Shown here piece after piece: positions 21,910 through 32,521 of a stretch of DNA of 48,871 nt; position 1 is the stretch's first letter, and the number at the start of each line of letters is the position of its first letter. The translations under genes and the position numbers were made by a program. The notes beneath the pieces were generated by a model. The model saw nothing but the letters and a program-made list of their open reading frames with translations, ran no database searches and was not told the DNA's origin. Source of the DNA: Chara braunii (lineage: Eukaryota > Streptophyta > Charophyceae > Charales > Characeae); assembly GCA_003427395.1 (NCBI GenBank), contig BFEA01000374.1:1019614-1068484 (forward strand). Reading direction: 5' to 3'.

Positions 21910-23990
21910 GTGCGTTGCCTTGTATGCTTTGAACCTGCTACTTGTCCCCAAAATCGTGTACAGTAGGTGCAGCTTCCACTCGGCATGCACATTCCCTTTT
22001 GCTGGTTGTCTCAGCCCCAGGCAAAAGGGAATAATGTGGCCCGGATCCCCCCCTCTTCGCTCCCATTCCTCCACACCACCTTCGGTGCCTTCCTAGTCTC
22101 TCCTTCCTCGCATCTTGGATTTGGAGGATATCTACAGGGACCCCGATACCCACAACTTCCTGTATTGGCAAGGGCAAAGTTGCCTCTCCTTCCACCTTGA
22201 CAGGATGATGCTCCACGACCATCTCCCTGGGAACCATATCCCCTTCCTCCCCCTTGGAACTCTTACTGGTCTCCTGTCCTCGTTCTCCTCTATCACAACC
22301 TCCTCTACCGCGGCCTCTTCCATGCCCTCCCCCGTGGGCTAGTACGCCCGCGTAATCCCCTCCATGGATTACTTAGCTCTCCTCTTCGTCTTGTCCATAA
22401 TCAATCAGCTCATAGGGGAGTTCCTCGACGACGACTCCTTCGAACGTGACTATAATAATGTTTTTCCCCTTGATGTTCCCTGCAATGGTTTTGCCCTTCC
22501 ACTTCTTACCCCTCGCAAGGTCTCGGTGGAAGTGGTAGTTTGCTTGCTGCAAGAAACCAGCCTGCTCTACGGCGTGCTTGTTGAAGGTCTTGTAGATCAT
22601 GTCGGTCTCTTGGGACGGAACATACAACTGACATTTTAACGGTTCGGGCAGTGAGAGAGCCAAATGATTCAGTATCGGGAAGGTGTGGCCCTATGGTCCT
22701 TGACCTAAGCAACTCATCCATCGTGGTCTTCAACACTGCCACACTCGTCCAATTATGTCGTTTGATGTTCAGTGTCAGATGTGTGGTCCTCCTAGCGCGG
22801 TTTCTATTTTGGAACCGATCGAAAAGTTCTTGCAATATCTTGTCTATGTTAGTCATCTTTGAGTGGTGGGCCATGCGACACGTAATTCGAGTCATCCCCT
22901 CCCGTACATGACGTGGCCTTCAACACTTGTCCCTCCTGCAGGATCTTTTGCGCCATAGGCACGTTCTCATCGCCACCTCCCACTGCATGATGTTTTCCTC
23001 CTTTTCCCCGTTGTATGTGAAGAGGACCTTGACCTTTATCTTGTCCCTTTTCTCCCCTTTACACTCTTCCATCTTTCCTTTCTCTCGGTTCTCGTCTCCG
23101 TTGCCATCTACATGATCTCCTCCATCTCCTCCGTCATCTCCTCCATCATTGCCTTGTGGCTTCTTCACCACCGCTCTCTTCACCCCATGCATCTTGCAGT
23201 ATTCCACAAGGTGCCCCCATATTCCTCACATGTTCTACGAGCTAAATGGTACGTATTCTCGAGCATGCAGTTCCACTTACCCGTTATCTTGTCCTCTTTG
23301 GAAATCAGGCTGATCCCGACAGGCGTAAAGCGCCAGTTTCATTGGCAGAATGCAGTGCTACTTGGGAGAGGACGGAGAGTTTGGGGGCAGTCTCTTGCTG
23401 GGCCTGCTCCTTTAACTTGCCTATCAACATTGCTCCCTCCTGCAGCATTTCCTCTTCACCTCCACACCTTTCTTTCTCTTGTGCATGGCCTGCCTTGCCT
23501 GCTCAAACCGCTGTTCTTCCTTATGCACCTTCTTCTCTTCCCCCTTTGCAGCAACTATAGCAGCTTGCACCGTCTGGTCCCTCTCTTCTAGCTCCTGCAT
23601 TGTTTCATTCCCTGAGGCATCGCAATTGCGTCTCTCCGGTGCCGTGTCAGCTTTGGGCCAGAGGGGTCAACTGGTGTCCTGCAGTAGTTGGGACCGGTCG
23701 AAGTCTCGCCTTCTGCACCTCTGCTAGTAGCGGTTTTCTTCCCCTTTATCGTCCTCCTTTGTCTCCTCCTCCTCCTCCTCATCTTCCTCTTCAGACTCCA
23801 CCCTCTTCATCTCCTCTGCCACTGTCTTCTGCTTTTCTTTTCCAATTCTTTCTTTCTCTTTTCTCTTTCTCTTTTCTCTTTCTCCTTTCTTTTTCTCCTT
23901 TCCTTTCTCCACCCTTTTTCGCTCCTCTGGATGGCCTGGATCCTCCAGGTTCAAGTCTTCCTCCCAGATAACAACTCAGTACTGTGACTA
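21910..23990 (-). pseudogene. gag: Gag of Gypsy relic E6
   Basis: Read from about 23990 down. A Lys/Glu-rich N-terminal region is encoded by a purine-rich strand (for example KRVESEEEDEEEEEETKEDD). A coiled-coil stretch follows (MQELEERDQTVQAAIVAAKG, EEQRFEQARQAMHKRKKG), then the capsid start VLFTYNGEKEENIMQWEVAM near 23010, matching E5 (LPSTYNGKKGEHLLLWIAE). The best-preserved block (22373-22663) contains DLARGKKWKGKTIAG, shared with E4. Many frameshifts. No pol remains: the relic ends where the E4 LTR fragment is met head-on, suggesting the E4 side displaced its 3' half. Confidence 0.75.
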
Positions 23991-25022
23991 CTGCTCATGC
24001 GGTGGAAGCCTAGCAAAGATCATTCAGAGCAGCGCCTCCCAAAATCACGGTAAGGGCGAGGTATATGAACGTAGGGTAGTTGTCCATGGTGAATTTTCAG
24101 CACAGCGGTAAGCTCCAGTCCACCTCCGAAGCACTTAACTGACAACCTACAACCTACAACCTACAGTGTGGCCTGACCTACAACCTACAGTGTGGCCTGA
24201 CCTACAACCTACAACGTAGCTTGACCTACAGCCTACAACGTAGTCTGACCGTTACTTGATTTCCCCATTCTGGCTGCCGTCAACCTGTCACCACAGATTC
24301 CAAGTATGTCTGGTCGCCAACCAGGAATTTAAGGACTGTCAGCTACGTCCTCAAGAATTCTTTAACACCACACAAAGGAGGGTGTGGCCACCGGTCAAAC
24401 AAGGTCTCCCTCAAGACTTACAAACGCCTCCAGTGTCACATGGTTCGGTCACAAGCCTGATAGTACCGATGTTAGGTCTAGCCAGGTCAATTAACAAGCG
24501 CCAGCCACTCATGCCCATGCTTACACGGTTCAGTTGTGTGCCAGTGAGTGGTTTTAGGGCTAGACATGTTGTTTTATGAGCGCCGGCCGCGCATGCCCTT
24601 ACTCCCTACTTAGCCTGATCACGGTCCAGGTGTCGGGTCAACCAGGACCATACATTGACTCCAGAGACTCAAACAAACACTCGACATACTCAAAAGATTC
24701 AAGATGACGTCAACAAGAATTGCAACCAAAGTGACATCAACAAATATTTGTGACAAGCAGCATCCAAATTGGGAAAGTTCCGGTAGAGTTCACAGAACCT
24801 AACAAATGCATAAACGACAAGGGTAGGGGTAGAACACTTCACTCAAGTCTTCGGCTGAAGCTCCTCGCCGCTTGATGACAATGCAAGTACGCACTCCTTA
24901 TCGTTCCCCTTTTCCTTCGCCCTTCTCCAACCGGCCTCCCCTCGAGGTCAACCCTAATCCACCTCCTATCGGCCTTGATCCAAACCGGCGTCACATTCCT
25001 CTTCACGAGTGTAATGGGCGCA
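23991..25022. other. Noncoding DNA with a 24 bp minisatellite
   Basis: No coding signal recognised. At about 24137-24250, four copies of a 24 bp unit (ctacagtgtggcctgac and ctacaacgtagcttgac variants, starting at 24161, 24185, 24209 and 24233) lie in tandem. The rest looks like ordinary intron DNA. Confidence 0.6.
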
Positions 25023-25035
25023 GGCTCTGATACCA
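25023..25035 (-). other. Exact initiator tRNA-Met primer-binding site
   Basis: The minus strand reads TGGTATCAGAGCC, an exact complement of the 3' end of plant initiator tRNA-Met (from my knowledge of that tRNA). In LTR retrotransposons this sits just inside the 5' LTR, which would here lie to the right (25036 upward, read on the minus strand). I could not delimit an LTR or a gag. A chance match of 13 bases is unlikely but possible. Confidence 0.5.
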
Positions 25036-26308
25036 GTTCAAGGAACATCCACACACACTTGCAGCACACTGAAAACTTCACGAAATATGACCCCAAGCAT
25101 CCCAATGGCAAGTCAGCACGTAAGTGATGCAATCACCTCCAAACACTTCAATTTGAGTTCAAATACAAGATGTTAATGGCTGCTATCGCCAGCATCACAA
25201 AACAGGTATCTCCCACTTTCTTTCTATTCTCTCTCAGTCTCTCCTCTCTATGTGTTCTCAATACTTCAGGTGCTCATCCTCACTTGCTGACTGTCTCTCT
25301 CTCACTCTCAGGTCTTGGATCGCTCGCTCTCACTTGCTGAATACACTCGCCTCATTCCCTCTTCAGCTATGGCGGACTTCTTCTTCCCGGTCGACCCTAG
25401 CTTTGTCTCCAATCCCCCTTCTTCTCGAGTTGCCAGCTGACTGTCCAAACTGTTGGTCGCACAAGCGCTACAGCAGAGCTAATGCACCATGCGGGTTGAC
25501 AAGTGACCAGGTGAATCACTGTCGCAACTATAAATAGCAGCTGAAGTGAATTGTTGTCGGCTTATGACAGGCACCGGTTGATGTGGCCTTTTTGCTCCAG
25601 TTTGCCCTTTCTGGAACTTACCGACTTTCTTAGGATGCTGCTGCAAAATTGGACTTTGGGACTGCAGACTTTTGTTGTCCGGTACCGGGCCTATGACTTC
25701 TAACGACCTATTCTACCAGACGCTGCAGACCTACGACGCTTCGGCCCCTAGGGCCTACCGGACTCCTAGGGCCCTCAACCTGGGTCCTACTTGGACCTAC
25801 TGGGACTGAGCCCAGCTGGCAGCTGGGACTCTGGGACCAGGACTCGGGACATACTTTCATGCAAGATGAAGTCTTGGTTACAGGCAAATTGGTCAAGTAC
25901 AGCAGTTGGGGATGCAGGATAATGCATTCGTGTACTAATGCATATCTGGGGATTCAAACAGGTGAATGCAGAATTTGACATGGGCAGGGACTGTGTCTGG
26001 GGTGCTTACATGCACGTGGCACGGTGGAGGGGATGGTGCAATATTTTGGGTGTTGGTGGCGTGGTGTATGCTAGCAGGGGTTCAGTGTGGGGCGAATGCC
26101 TTCTTGCCCAGAAGGCAGAGTATGTGAAAGTACGTGTACAGGTTTACGATTTGTTTGGGGACAACATACGGGCACACACTGAACTCTGTGGATGGGTGCA
26201 CTATGGATTGTGTACAGTGTTCATTTGCAGGAATGAAAAATGGATTGCAAAGAGGAGTCAGCTGATTCTGATTTTTGTGGCTTGTGGTCTCACTGTGTTG
26301 CCGCTCAG
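25036..26308. other. Intron DNA upstream of the second carrier exon
   Basis: No protein domain recognised. The first ~550 bases, with a TATAAATA-like site near 25530 readable on both strands, could be the LTR belonging to the primer site at 25023, but I have no second copy to compare. The last 50 bases are T-rich and end in ccgctcag, a good acceptor. Confidence 0.4.
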
Positions 26309-26383
26309 TTTTTGACGTATGAGCAGCTGAAGCAGTGGGCTATGCAGAACAACGACGGTGATCGTCTTTCTCATTTGCAAACG
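26309..26383 (+). CDS. Mitochondrial carrier family protein, next exon
   Basis: 75 bases, phase 0 at both ends, encoding FLTYEQLKQWAMQNNDG followed by DRLSHLQT. The FxxYE.LK pattern is the conserved end of an even-numbered transmembrane helix in mitochondrial carriers and directly continues the ...VPQSIIK end of the exon at 738-837. The acceptor is gccgctcag|TTT and the donor candidate is ACG|GTAATGG. The frame stays open to about 26420, so the exon could be longer, but the downstream residues lose similarity and run into a poly-T tract. In the family the next expected segment is a Gly-rich helix with the P.D..K.R signature; I did not find it in the rest of the window. Confidence 0.7.
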
Positions 26384-27889
26384 GTAATGGATTCCTTGCA
26401 GGGTCAGCAGCCACAGTTTTTTCTTGTTTTTTTTTTTTTGTTTTTCTTTTTGCGACTTCCTTGGGCTCTTCCAGGCTGCCGAACCTGTCTTTTGCCCAAC
26501 CCTGGACTTACTGGACCTCGGACGAGGCCTGTGACAGGGTCTTGCTGGTACAATTGCAATCCGACAATTAGATCGAAGCCCCTCCCCCCACCTGATAGCT
26601 CCCCAGGCCTCCTCCAGGCTGTTATACCAGCGTGTTCAATGGAAGGTATTCAGGACATCAGTTGTTAAAATATCACTCAGGATTCAGGAATGAAATTACA
26701 TTTTCCGAATTGTGCACATTTTGTGAAATAACTTGTCAATGCTATGTCAACCTGAAAACAAATTCACCAATATTGATGTCGTTGTAATGAACCTAATCAG
26801 ATGAGAAGCTCAAACGTGTCGTGATGCAAGTCTGATTCAGCGCAATGATGCTGTCTCCAAAAATTGATTATGAGTCCAAGTCAAAGTACATGAAATCTCT
26901 CATCATCCCGTAACCCAGAGAAGGGAATGAGAGGCGGGGGAGAGAAGACAGAGTGGAGGAGAGGAGAAGGAGAGTCCCTTGTGAATCAATAGCTCAATAG
27001 TTTCCTCCTCTCGCCGACTTGCTCCTCGTGCATCTCCCACTAACGTCAACTCATCAATTCAGTACTCCTCTGATGATCTTTGACATGTACTTGCCCAGGT
27101 CACAACTATCTGCGCATCCCCAGTCCACGTCAGCAACAGCTAACAAGGATGGCGCAGTCCACTTGAAGACAAGCAGCAGATCACACTCCTTGTATCAGTT
27201 AAGTCTAGGTAAGCTTCCCCTCATCACACACATCAACTCCACAGTCCAGATCTCCTCCTCGCCTCCTCTGCTATCAAGGTCAACTCGACGCGGCTATGGC
27301 CGCAACAACATAATCTCCCTCCTCGCTGATGCTCAATCTCAGACACTGCGCCAGAATAAAGCTCCTGTAGCCTTGCGTCGTCGAACCAGCATCAAGCCAG
27401 TGCAAGGCGGAATGATCTCAAGCAGGGGCTGGGTCAACTTTATAATGTTGACTCAAGTTGACCGGCCTCTGGTCTCCTGAGGTCGACTATCGATATGAAT
27501 CAGCAGCGGATGGCCTGGATGCAGCGCAGTCCCAATTCCCTCTGTGTCCAAGTCGGACTGGAATCTTCTGGATTCCTGCAGACAACCAAAGATGTGGCTG
27601 ACCAGCGGGTTGACTTTGAACCCTGGACCTGGAGTCCCCTACTTGGGTTGACTGTTGACTTTCCCAAGATCAACTGTCGCCCATAGGGCCTCTGAAGGTC
27701 GTTTTTGCCTTGGCCTGGGGTACCCCTTGGCCTTAGGACTTTTCCCCGACTCTTCTCAGGCTTGGGCGTGACTTTTGCCCCCTTATGCGGACCTTTGACC
27801 ACAAGTTACGATCGTCTACGCAGATGCTGAACTTGGGTTATTGCATTGTACCCTGCCCAGTTTTCGAGTTCCATCGTAGAAAAGACTCT
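26384..27889. other. Intron DNA with poly-T tract; possible E5 3' LTR at its end
   Basis: A poly-T/TG tract at about 26419-26450 may mark a minus-strand poly(A) retroposon, but no flanking duplication was found. The frame at 27019-27480 shows no familiar domain. The part just left of 27890 should contain the 3' LTR of E5; a candidate polypurine stretch (minus strand, gaaaactgggcaggg near 27860) is visible but the LTR cannot be delimited. Confidence 0.4.
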
Positions 27890-30800
27890 TTAGTCCTGGT
27901 TTCCTTTTAACCCTTGTTCATAGGCTGCGATAATGTCAGGTGCAGTTGGTAAAAGTTCTCGTTTGCTAAACCATCTAGATTGAGACTCAGGTTGGGCCCT
28001 CAACTTTACCTTGTACTGCTTATGTGGTCTTCCGCTGCCACCTGTGGGAAAGTACCCATGGTCCAGTATTCGTTCAACTTCACAACCTCCGTCCATAGAA
28101 GATGGGAACATGGATGGCCTGTTAGGGAAATCTTGGCCTTCGGCATAGGGTAGCAGTTTAGAGGCATGAAAGATACGATAAGTCTTTAGGTGTGGGGGTA
28201 CGTCAACTCGATATGACAATCCATCTGTATCCCCTATCACCTTGAGAACTTCCCAAGGTCCATAGTAGACAGGCAGCAATTTCTACGATATTCCTTCTTC
28301 AAGGGAGAATTCGTTAGATTTTGCCCAGACCAGGTCACCTTCCCAAGGTCGTTAAACTGCGCTGGTCTCCGATGTTTTTTTGCTTGTTCAATCATCCGAA
28401 TCTGGGCTTTTCTTATATTCTCCTTTGCCTTAAAGATATCTTGTTCATACAAAATTGTGAATTCTCTCGTACCTGGGGTAGCTGTTGGACTTGTTCCCTG
28501 GTCAAAGCATCAATAGGGTGCCTCGGCATCCAACCTTTGTGCATTGCATTGGGTGTCCTACCAGTGATAGTGTGAACACTGTTGTTATATGCACTAGCAA
28601 TTTTAGGTAAGTTCTCGCCCCAATCAATCTGGTCAAGTAGAACATACATGTGTAAAAGTTGTTGGCACAGTCGATTCATCTGTTCAGTTTGCGCGTTCGT
28701 TTCATAATGTCTCCCTAACGACGTGGTCAACATAGCAACATAAACATCCATTAGTTTTTGCCACTACGGATCTGTGAACCTGACATCCCTATCAGATACG
28801 ATGGTTTTCGGGAATCCATATTCAGAAACCCATCACATCTGAAACTTAGGGAAGAGTTCATGATTTCTTTGCAGGGTCTGAATGATAGGACTCCAAATAG
28901 GATCCTTAGCATACCCTTTTCAAATCTCGTCCTTTAACTCAGTTCGGATGTCAAGGTAGGTAACAATAGTACAAAAGAAATCAGAACGTTTGGACAAAGC
29001 ATTCTCAATAACATTAGACTTTCCTTTGATGGTCTTCAACTCAAAGTCGAAGGTGTCAATGAATGCAGACCATCTTACCAACTTCTCGGATAGTCGAGGT
29101 TTTGTCTTGATCCACTTCAAGGTCGAGTGATCTAAGGAGACTGTGAAGTGTATTCCGAGCAAGTAGTGCTTCCAGGTGTCCAATGCTCCAACTAAGGCAT
29201 ACAACTCCCTTTCAAAGGTGGAGTTAGGTACCTTTTCTAAGGGTAGGCGTTTAAACATGAACTCTAGAGGTCTGTAGCCGTTTCCATCATCTTGTTGTAG
29301 CACAACCCCAATTGGATACCGACTAGCGTCAGTTGTGACAATGAAAGGAAGAGACAGATCAAAAAGTTTCAAGACAAGGTAATGAGTTAGCGCATATGAA
29401 AGGAAGAGACATATAAAAAAATTTCAAGACAAGGTAATGAGTTAGCGCATACTTCAATTTCTTGAGCGTTGACTCACAATCTTTGTCCCATAACGAATGT
29501 TTCTCTTTCTTTACCAGTCTTCTCATAGGTGCAACTATAAGGGAGAAGTTTCTTACAAACTTCCTATAATAGCTAGCAAGTCTTAGGAAGGATCGCAACT
29601 CGGTGACTGTCTTGGGTCTGGGCCAATTTCTAATTGTTGTAATCTTATTTTCTTATGGCCTTAATCCTTGTTCATTCTCTATAGTCATAGGTATAGTATC
29701 TCAGACTTAACAAATTTTGACTTTTTGGGGTTCACTTTATAACTACCTTCGCTTAGTTTTTGTAGAACTATTCGCAGGTGTGTCTCGTGGTCTTCCAAAA
29801 TATTGCTATAGACGAGGATGTCGCCAAGATACACCACTACGAGCTGGTTTAACCCCTGTCGGAACAGTTCATTCATAGACCGTTGGAAGGTTGTTGGGGC
29901 GTGAGTCAAACCGAAAGGCATTACAATGAAATAGTGCCCATACCTTGTTCGGAACGTCGTCTTGTGTTGATGCTCAGGTGCCACTTCGATCTGGTGGTAG
30001 CCAGGCTTCAGATCAATCTTATTGAAGTATATGCAACCTTGCAACTAATCAAGAAGGTCATCAATTCGAGGAAGGGGTTCCGCACTCTTTACAGTACAGA
30101 GTTTAATCCTCTGTAGTCAATACACAGTCTAAGTTCTCCTTCCTTTTTGGGCACGACAAGCACAGGAGCGTCGTAGGGAGAGGAACTTTGTGTAATCCAT
30201 TTGTTGTCTGTAAGTTCCTGCAGTTGTTTCTTAAGTTCTTCCAATTCCCTCATACATACGGTAGATCGGTCCTTTGGGAATCTTGCTTCCATGAATGATT
30301 TCAATGGTGTGCTTAATAACACTACTCAATTACTCTCGTTGGTTCGAACTGCAAGTTTTTATATTCATCGAGCGATTTTTCGATAGGAGGAGGATAAGAC
30401 GAAGAACACTCGTCCACATTTTTGACGAGTACCATCATTACATCTTGTGCCAACTTCTTTTTTGTGACCTTGCTTTGGAAAACAGAAAACTTATAAAATG
30501 AAAGTAAGAAACGAAACCAGACTTGCGAAACAACTTAATTGATAGCATTTCGGATTTTTTCTTCCTTCAATTTGACAACTTTATCTTTGAACTTGACTTC
30601 TGGCTTTGCTTCCTCGTGCTAATCCATACCCAGAATCAAGTCAACGGTAAGTTATTCTCAACTAGGAAGGTAAATTTATGTCATATTATCCTACATTCCT
30701 TTGTTATGAAATAACCCCACACGATCGACGTATTATCAGACAATGATGGTACTTTGATCCGCAAGCATAGACGCGATCAGTCTTGGTAGGTCCTGCACTC

Positions 30801-31140
30801 ACACCTCTAGGTGCAACTTGCGAATTGCCTTTTCAAAGATGTAGGACCACGTAGACCCAGGATCCAACGAAGCACCAACTCGTGTTTGCGCAATTTCAAA
30901 ATCTGCGATTACTAGTTCACCCTTACTTTTCGCTTTCTTAGCCCATGACCTTCGCAAGGCAATCAATTCACATCCAAGTTCATCAAGGGAATCACCCAGC
31001 GGGACAAAACACTTAACTTTTTTAGGGTGGTCTGGATGATGGGCCGAAGAAGATCCATCCTCTGCCATGCAAGCTAGAGGGTTGAAAGGGGTTTGTGGTG
31101 CTGACTTACCTACACCCTCCGGCTCAGCAGGAGCATATGC
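27890..31140 (-). pseudogene. pol: Pol of Gypsy element E5
   Basis: On the minus strand: protease ASLDPGSTWSYIFEKAI near 30860 (DPG in place of DSG). [21 protein letters not shown] and [11 protein letters not shown] near 30150, then FNKIDLKPGYHQIEV and MPFGLTHAPTTFQ, with a catalytic box at 29820-29831 reading YLGD. RT thumb and RNase H (TDASRYPIGVVLQQ, RELYALVGALDTWKHYLLG) lie at 28920-29600, with a local repeat near 29340-29450. The integrase zinc finger and first catalytic Asp are deleted near 28870: RNase H runs almost directly into WVSEYGFPKTIVSDRDVRF. The C-terminus has YETNAQTEQMNRL, YYGPWEVLKVIGD and a chromodomain-like end (HKQYKVKLRAQPESQSRWFS). More divergent from E3/E4/E8 than they are from one another. 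Confidence 0.88.
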
Positions 31141-31145
31141 TACCC

Positions 31146-31843
31146 CTACTGGCTGCTCGCTTTTGGGTTTCGGATGAGAGGGCACCATGCAATGATGTCC
31201 CCCTCAGTGCCACACTTCAGGCATTGACGATTATCCATCCTTTCCTGCCATTCCTTCTGGGTAAGGCCCATTTTTTCCCAAGGCCCTCCAAAACCGATGC
31301 CATCATGTGTTAGGAAGGAGCGTGACGTCTTCTTCCTAAATCCTCCATTGTTGGTGCCTCCCTTGTTGGCCACCATGGCGGTGGTGTCACCCTTTCATGA
31401 ATCACCGCCGCTACTAGTTCCACCCTCGCTTTCTTCGAGGGGCCACCTTTCTATGGTCTCATCATAAAAAACGACAAGTGTGTGGTCTTGTCATTTTTGC
31501 CTCCAAAGAATCCGTTACCACGAGATTGCCCTCCCCTCACAACGTTAGCGAACGCTCCCTTAACCTGCGATGCCATTTGTTCGCTTTGCAGGGCAAGATA
31601 CCGGAATCGCCGATGGTTATGCTTACCGGATTTGGCTTCGGCCGCAAGCTGTCCACATATTAGTTCCGGTAGTGCGTGCAAGAAGATGTAAAATACCTGG
31701 TTGTCTTGGAGATTCAGTCCGTGTACCTGGAAGAGACGATCGACCTCCCGTGACAAAGTCTCAACACTGGACCAACACTTTTGTCCAATAGTAGTGAGCT
31801 CGTCAAAGGCCTTCTCGACCGTTGTCTTATCCAAGAATTTCTC
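31146..31843 (-). pseudogene. gag: Gag of E5, C-terminal part
   Basis: Continues the gag interrupted at 34443. Minus-strand frame 31451-31834 reads DKTTVEKAFDELTTIGQKC and FLHALPELICGQLAAEAKS, homologous to the capsid of E4 (FYHALPEQLQGHFF). The zinc knuckle at 31182-31223 reads CLKCGTEGDIIAWC; the fixed His of CCHC is Asp here, so metal binding is probably lost. The piece lies directly against the LTR of the nested plus-strand element. Confidence 0.85.
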
Positions 31844-32113
31844 TGTAGCGGTACCCTCATCCGACAGTGAGGCCGGACCTGTTTCAGGCCGCCGGCCTGA
31901 CCCCGGTCCGGTACCGGGTTACTTTGGCCTGGACCAAGGCCGATATATCTCTCCGGCCTAGGCCCAGGCTAGGTTGGTCATTGATTCAGTTGTTCGTTCA
32001 TTCATTGGTCGGACTGGACCGTCACTCAGCTGCTGTTTCTCGTGTGTCCATCTCATCTCTCTCTCTCTCTCTCTCTTCCACCATCTCCGCATGTGCCCTC
32101 TGCACGTGCGTCA
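31844..32113 (+). repeat. 5' LTR of nested element
   Basis: TG...CA-ended repeat with GGCC/CCGG-rich first half and a short (TC)n tract near 32061-32081. It aligns along its length with 34114-34442; scattered substitutions show that the insertion is not new. Confidence 0.8.
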
Positions 32114-32115
32114 CA

Positions 32116-32130
32116 TTGGTATCGGGGTGG
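32116..32130 (+). other. Primer-binding site of nested element
   Basis: ttggtatcggggtgg lies two bases after the LTR end. TGGTATC matches the initiator tRNA-Met complement exactly; the following bases (GGGG for AGAG) diverge, as they do in elements B and G2. Confidence 0.6.
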
Positions 32131-32252
32131 AGTTTCAAACCTCTGCTCCCTCCCTCCCTCCCTCTCTTGCTATCCTACCATCACCTATAGCCATTTCCAG
32201 GTTCGTTTCTGCAACTGCATCTGGTCCGTCAACACGACCAGATACGTCTGCC

Positions 32253-32300
32253 ATCCAAGCTGGCAACTTTCCCATCCTCCAAGCTGGCGACTTTCCCATG
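32253..32300. repeat. Short tandem repeat upstream of the rRNA fragment
   Basis: ccaagctggcaactttcccat is followed directly by a second copy with one base changed (ccaagctggcgactttccca). No function known. Confidence 0.7.
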
Positions 32301-32362
32301 GTAACCTCGACGACGGCGCTACTCCTTAGGTTGCTGTCCTCCATGGCTCCACCTTCGCCTAT

Positions 32363-32521
32363 GGCTCCTGCTGATTGCACGACCAGGTGAAGTGTTTGGA
32401 TTACGGCGACCCCTACAGTCTGCAACTGCCAGTGTTGTGAGAAGTTCATCGAACCATATCATTTAGAGGGAGAAGAAGGTGTAACAAGGCTCCCATACGT
32501 GAACCTGCGGAAGGATCATTG
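32363..32521 (+). rRNA. 18S rRNA 3'-end fragment (diverged, partial)
   Basis: Contains, in order, the conserved end of eukaryotic small-subunit rRNA: ctcctgctgattg, ggtgaagtgtttggatta, ttgtgagaagttcat, gaaccatatcatttagagg, then gtaacaagg and gtgaacctgcggaaggatc, ending ATTG at 32521. The universally conserved ggtttccgtagg stretch is changed to ggctcccatacg, and the helix-45 region is otherwise recognisable. Only about 160 nt are present, and the fragment lies inside the LTRs of the nested element. It is therefore a captured or fused rDNA copy, not a functional rRNA gene. Confidence 0.88.

Larger units (their letters stand above)
838..26308 (+). other. Candidate 25.5 kb GC-AG intron of the carrier gene
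   Basis: The intron is inferred from two flanking exons on the same strand, both in phase 0 at the junction, whose joined product reads ...VPQSIIK/FLTYEQLKQW..., as expected for a carrier repeat. The 5' site is AAG|GCAAGTATG. The 3' site is a T-rich stretch ending gttgccgctcag|TTT. The interior holds at least five partial Gypsy-type elements in both orientations plus microsatellites, with no other recognisable host exon. Spliced transcript reads are needed for proof. Confidence 0.65.

Noticed and set aside
23724-23954. Glu/Lys-rich minus-strand frame as a nuclear acidic protein
   Set aside because: It lies in order upstream of recognisable E6 gag and resembles the charged linker of E5 gag.
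26384-26668. Extension of the carrier exon to the frame end
   Set aside because: After LQT the frame runs into a poly-T tract encoding Phe/Leu runs with no carrier signature; a GT donor lies at 26384.
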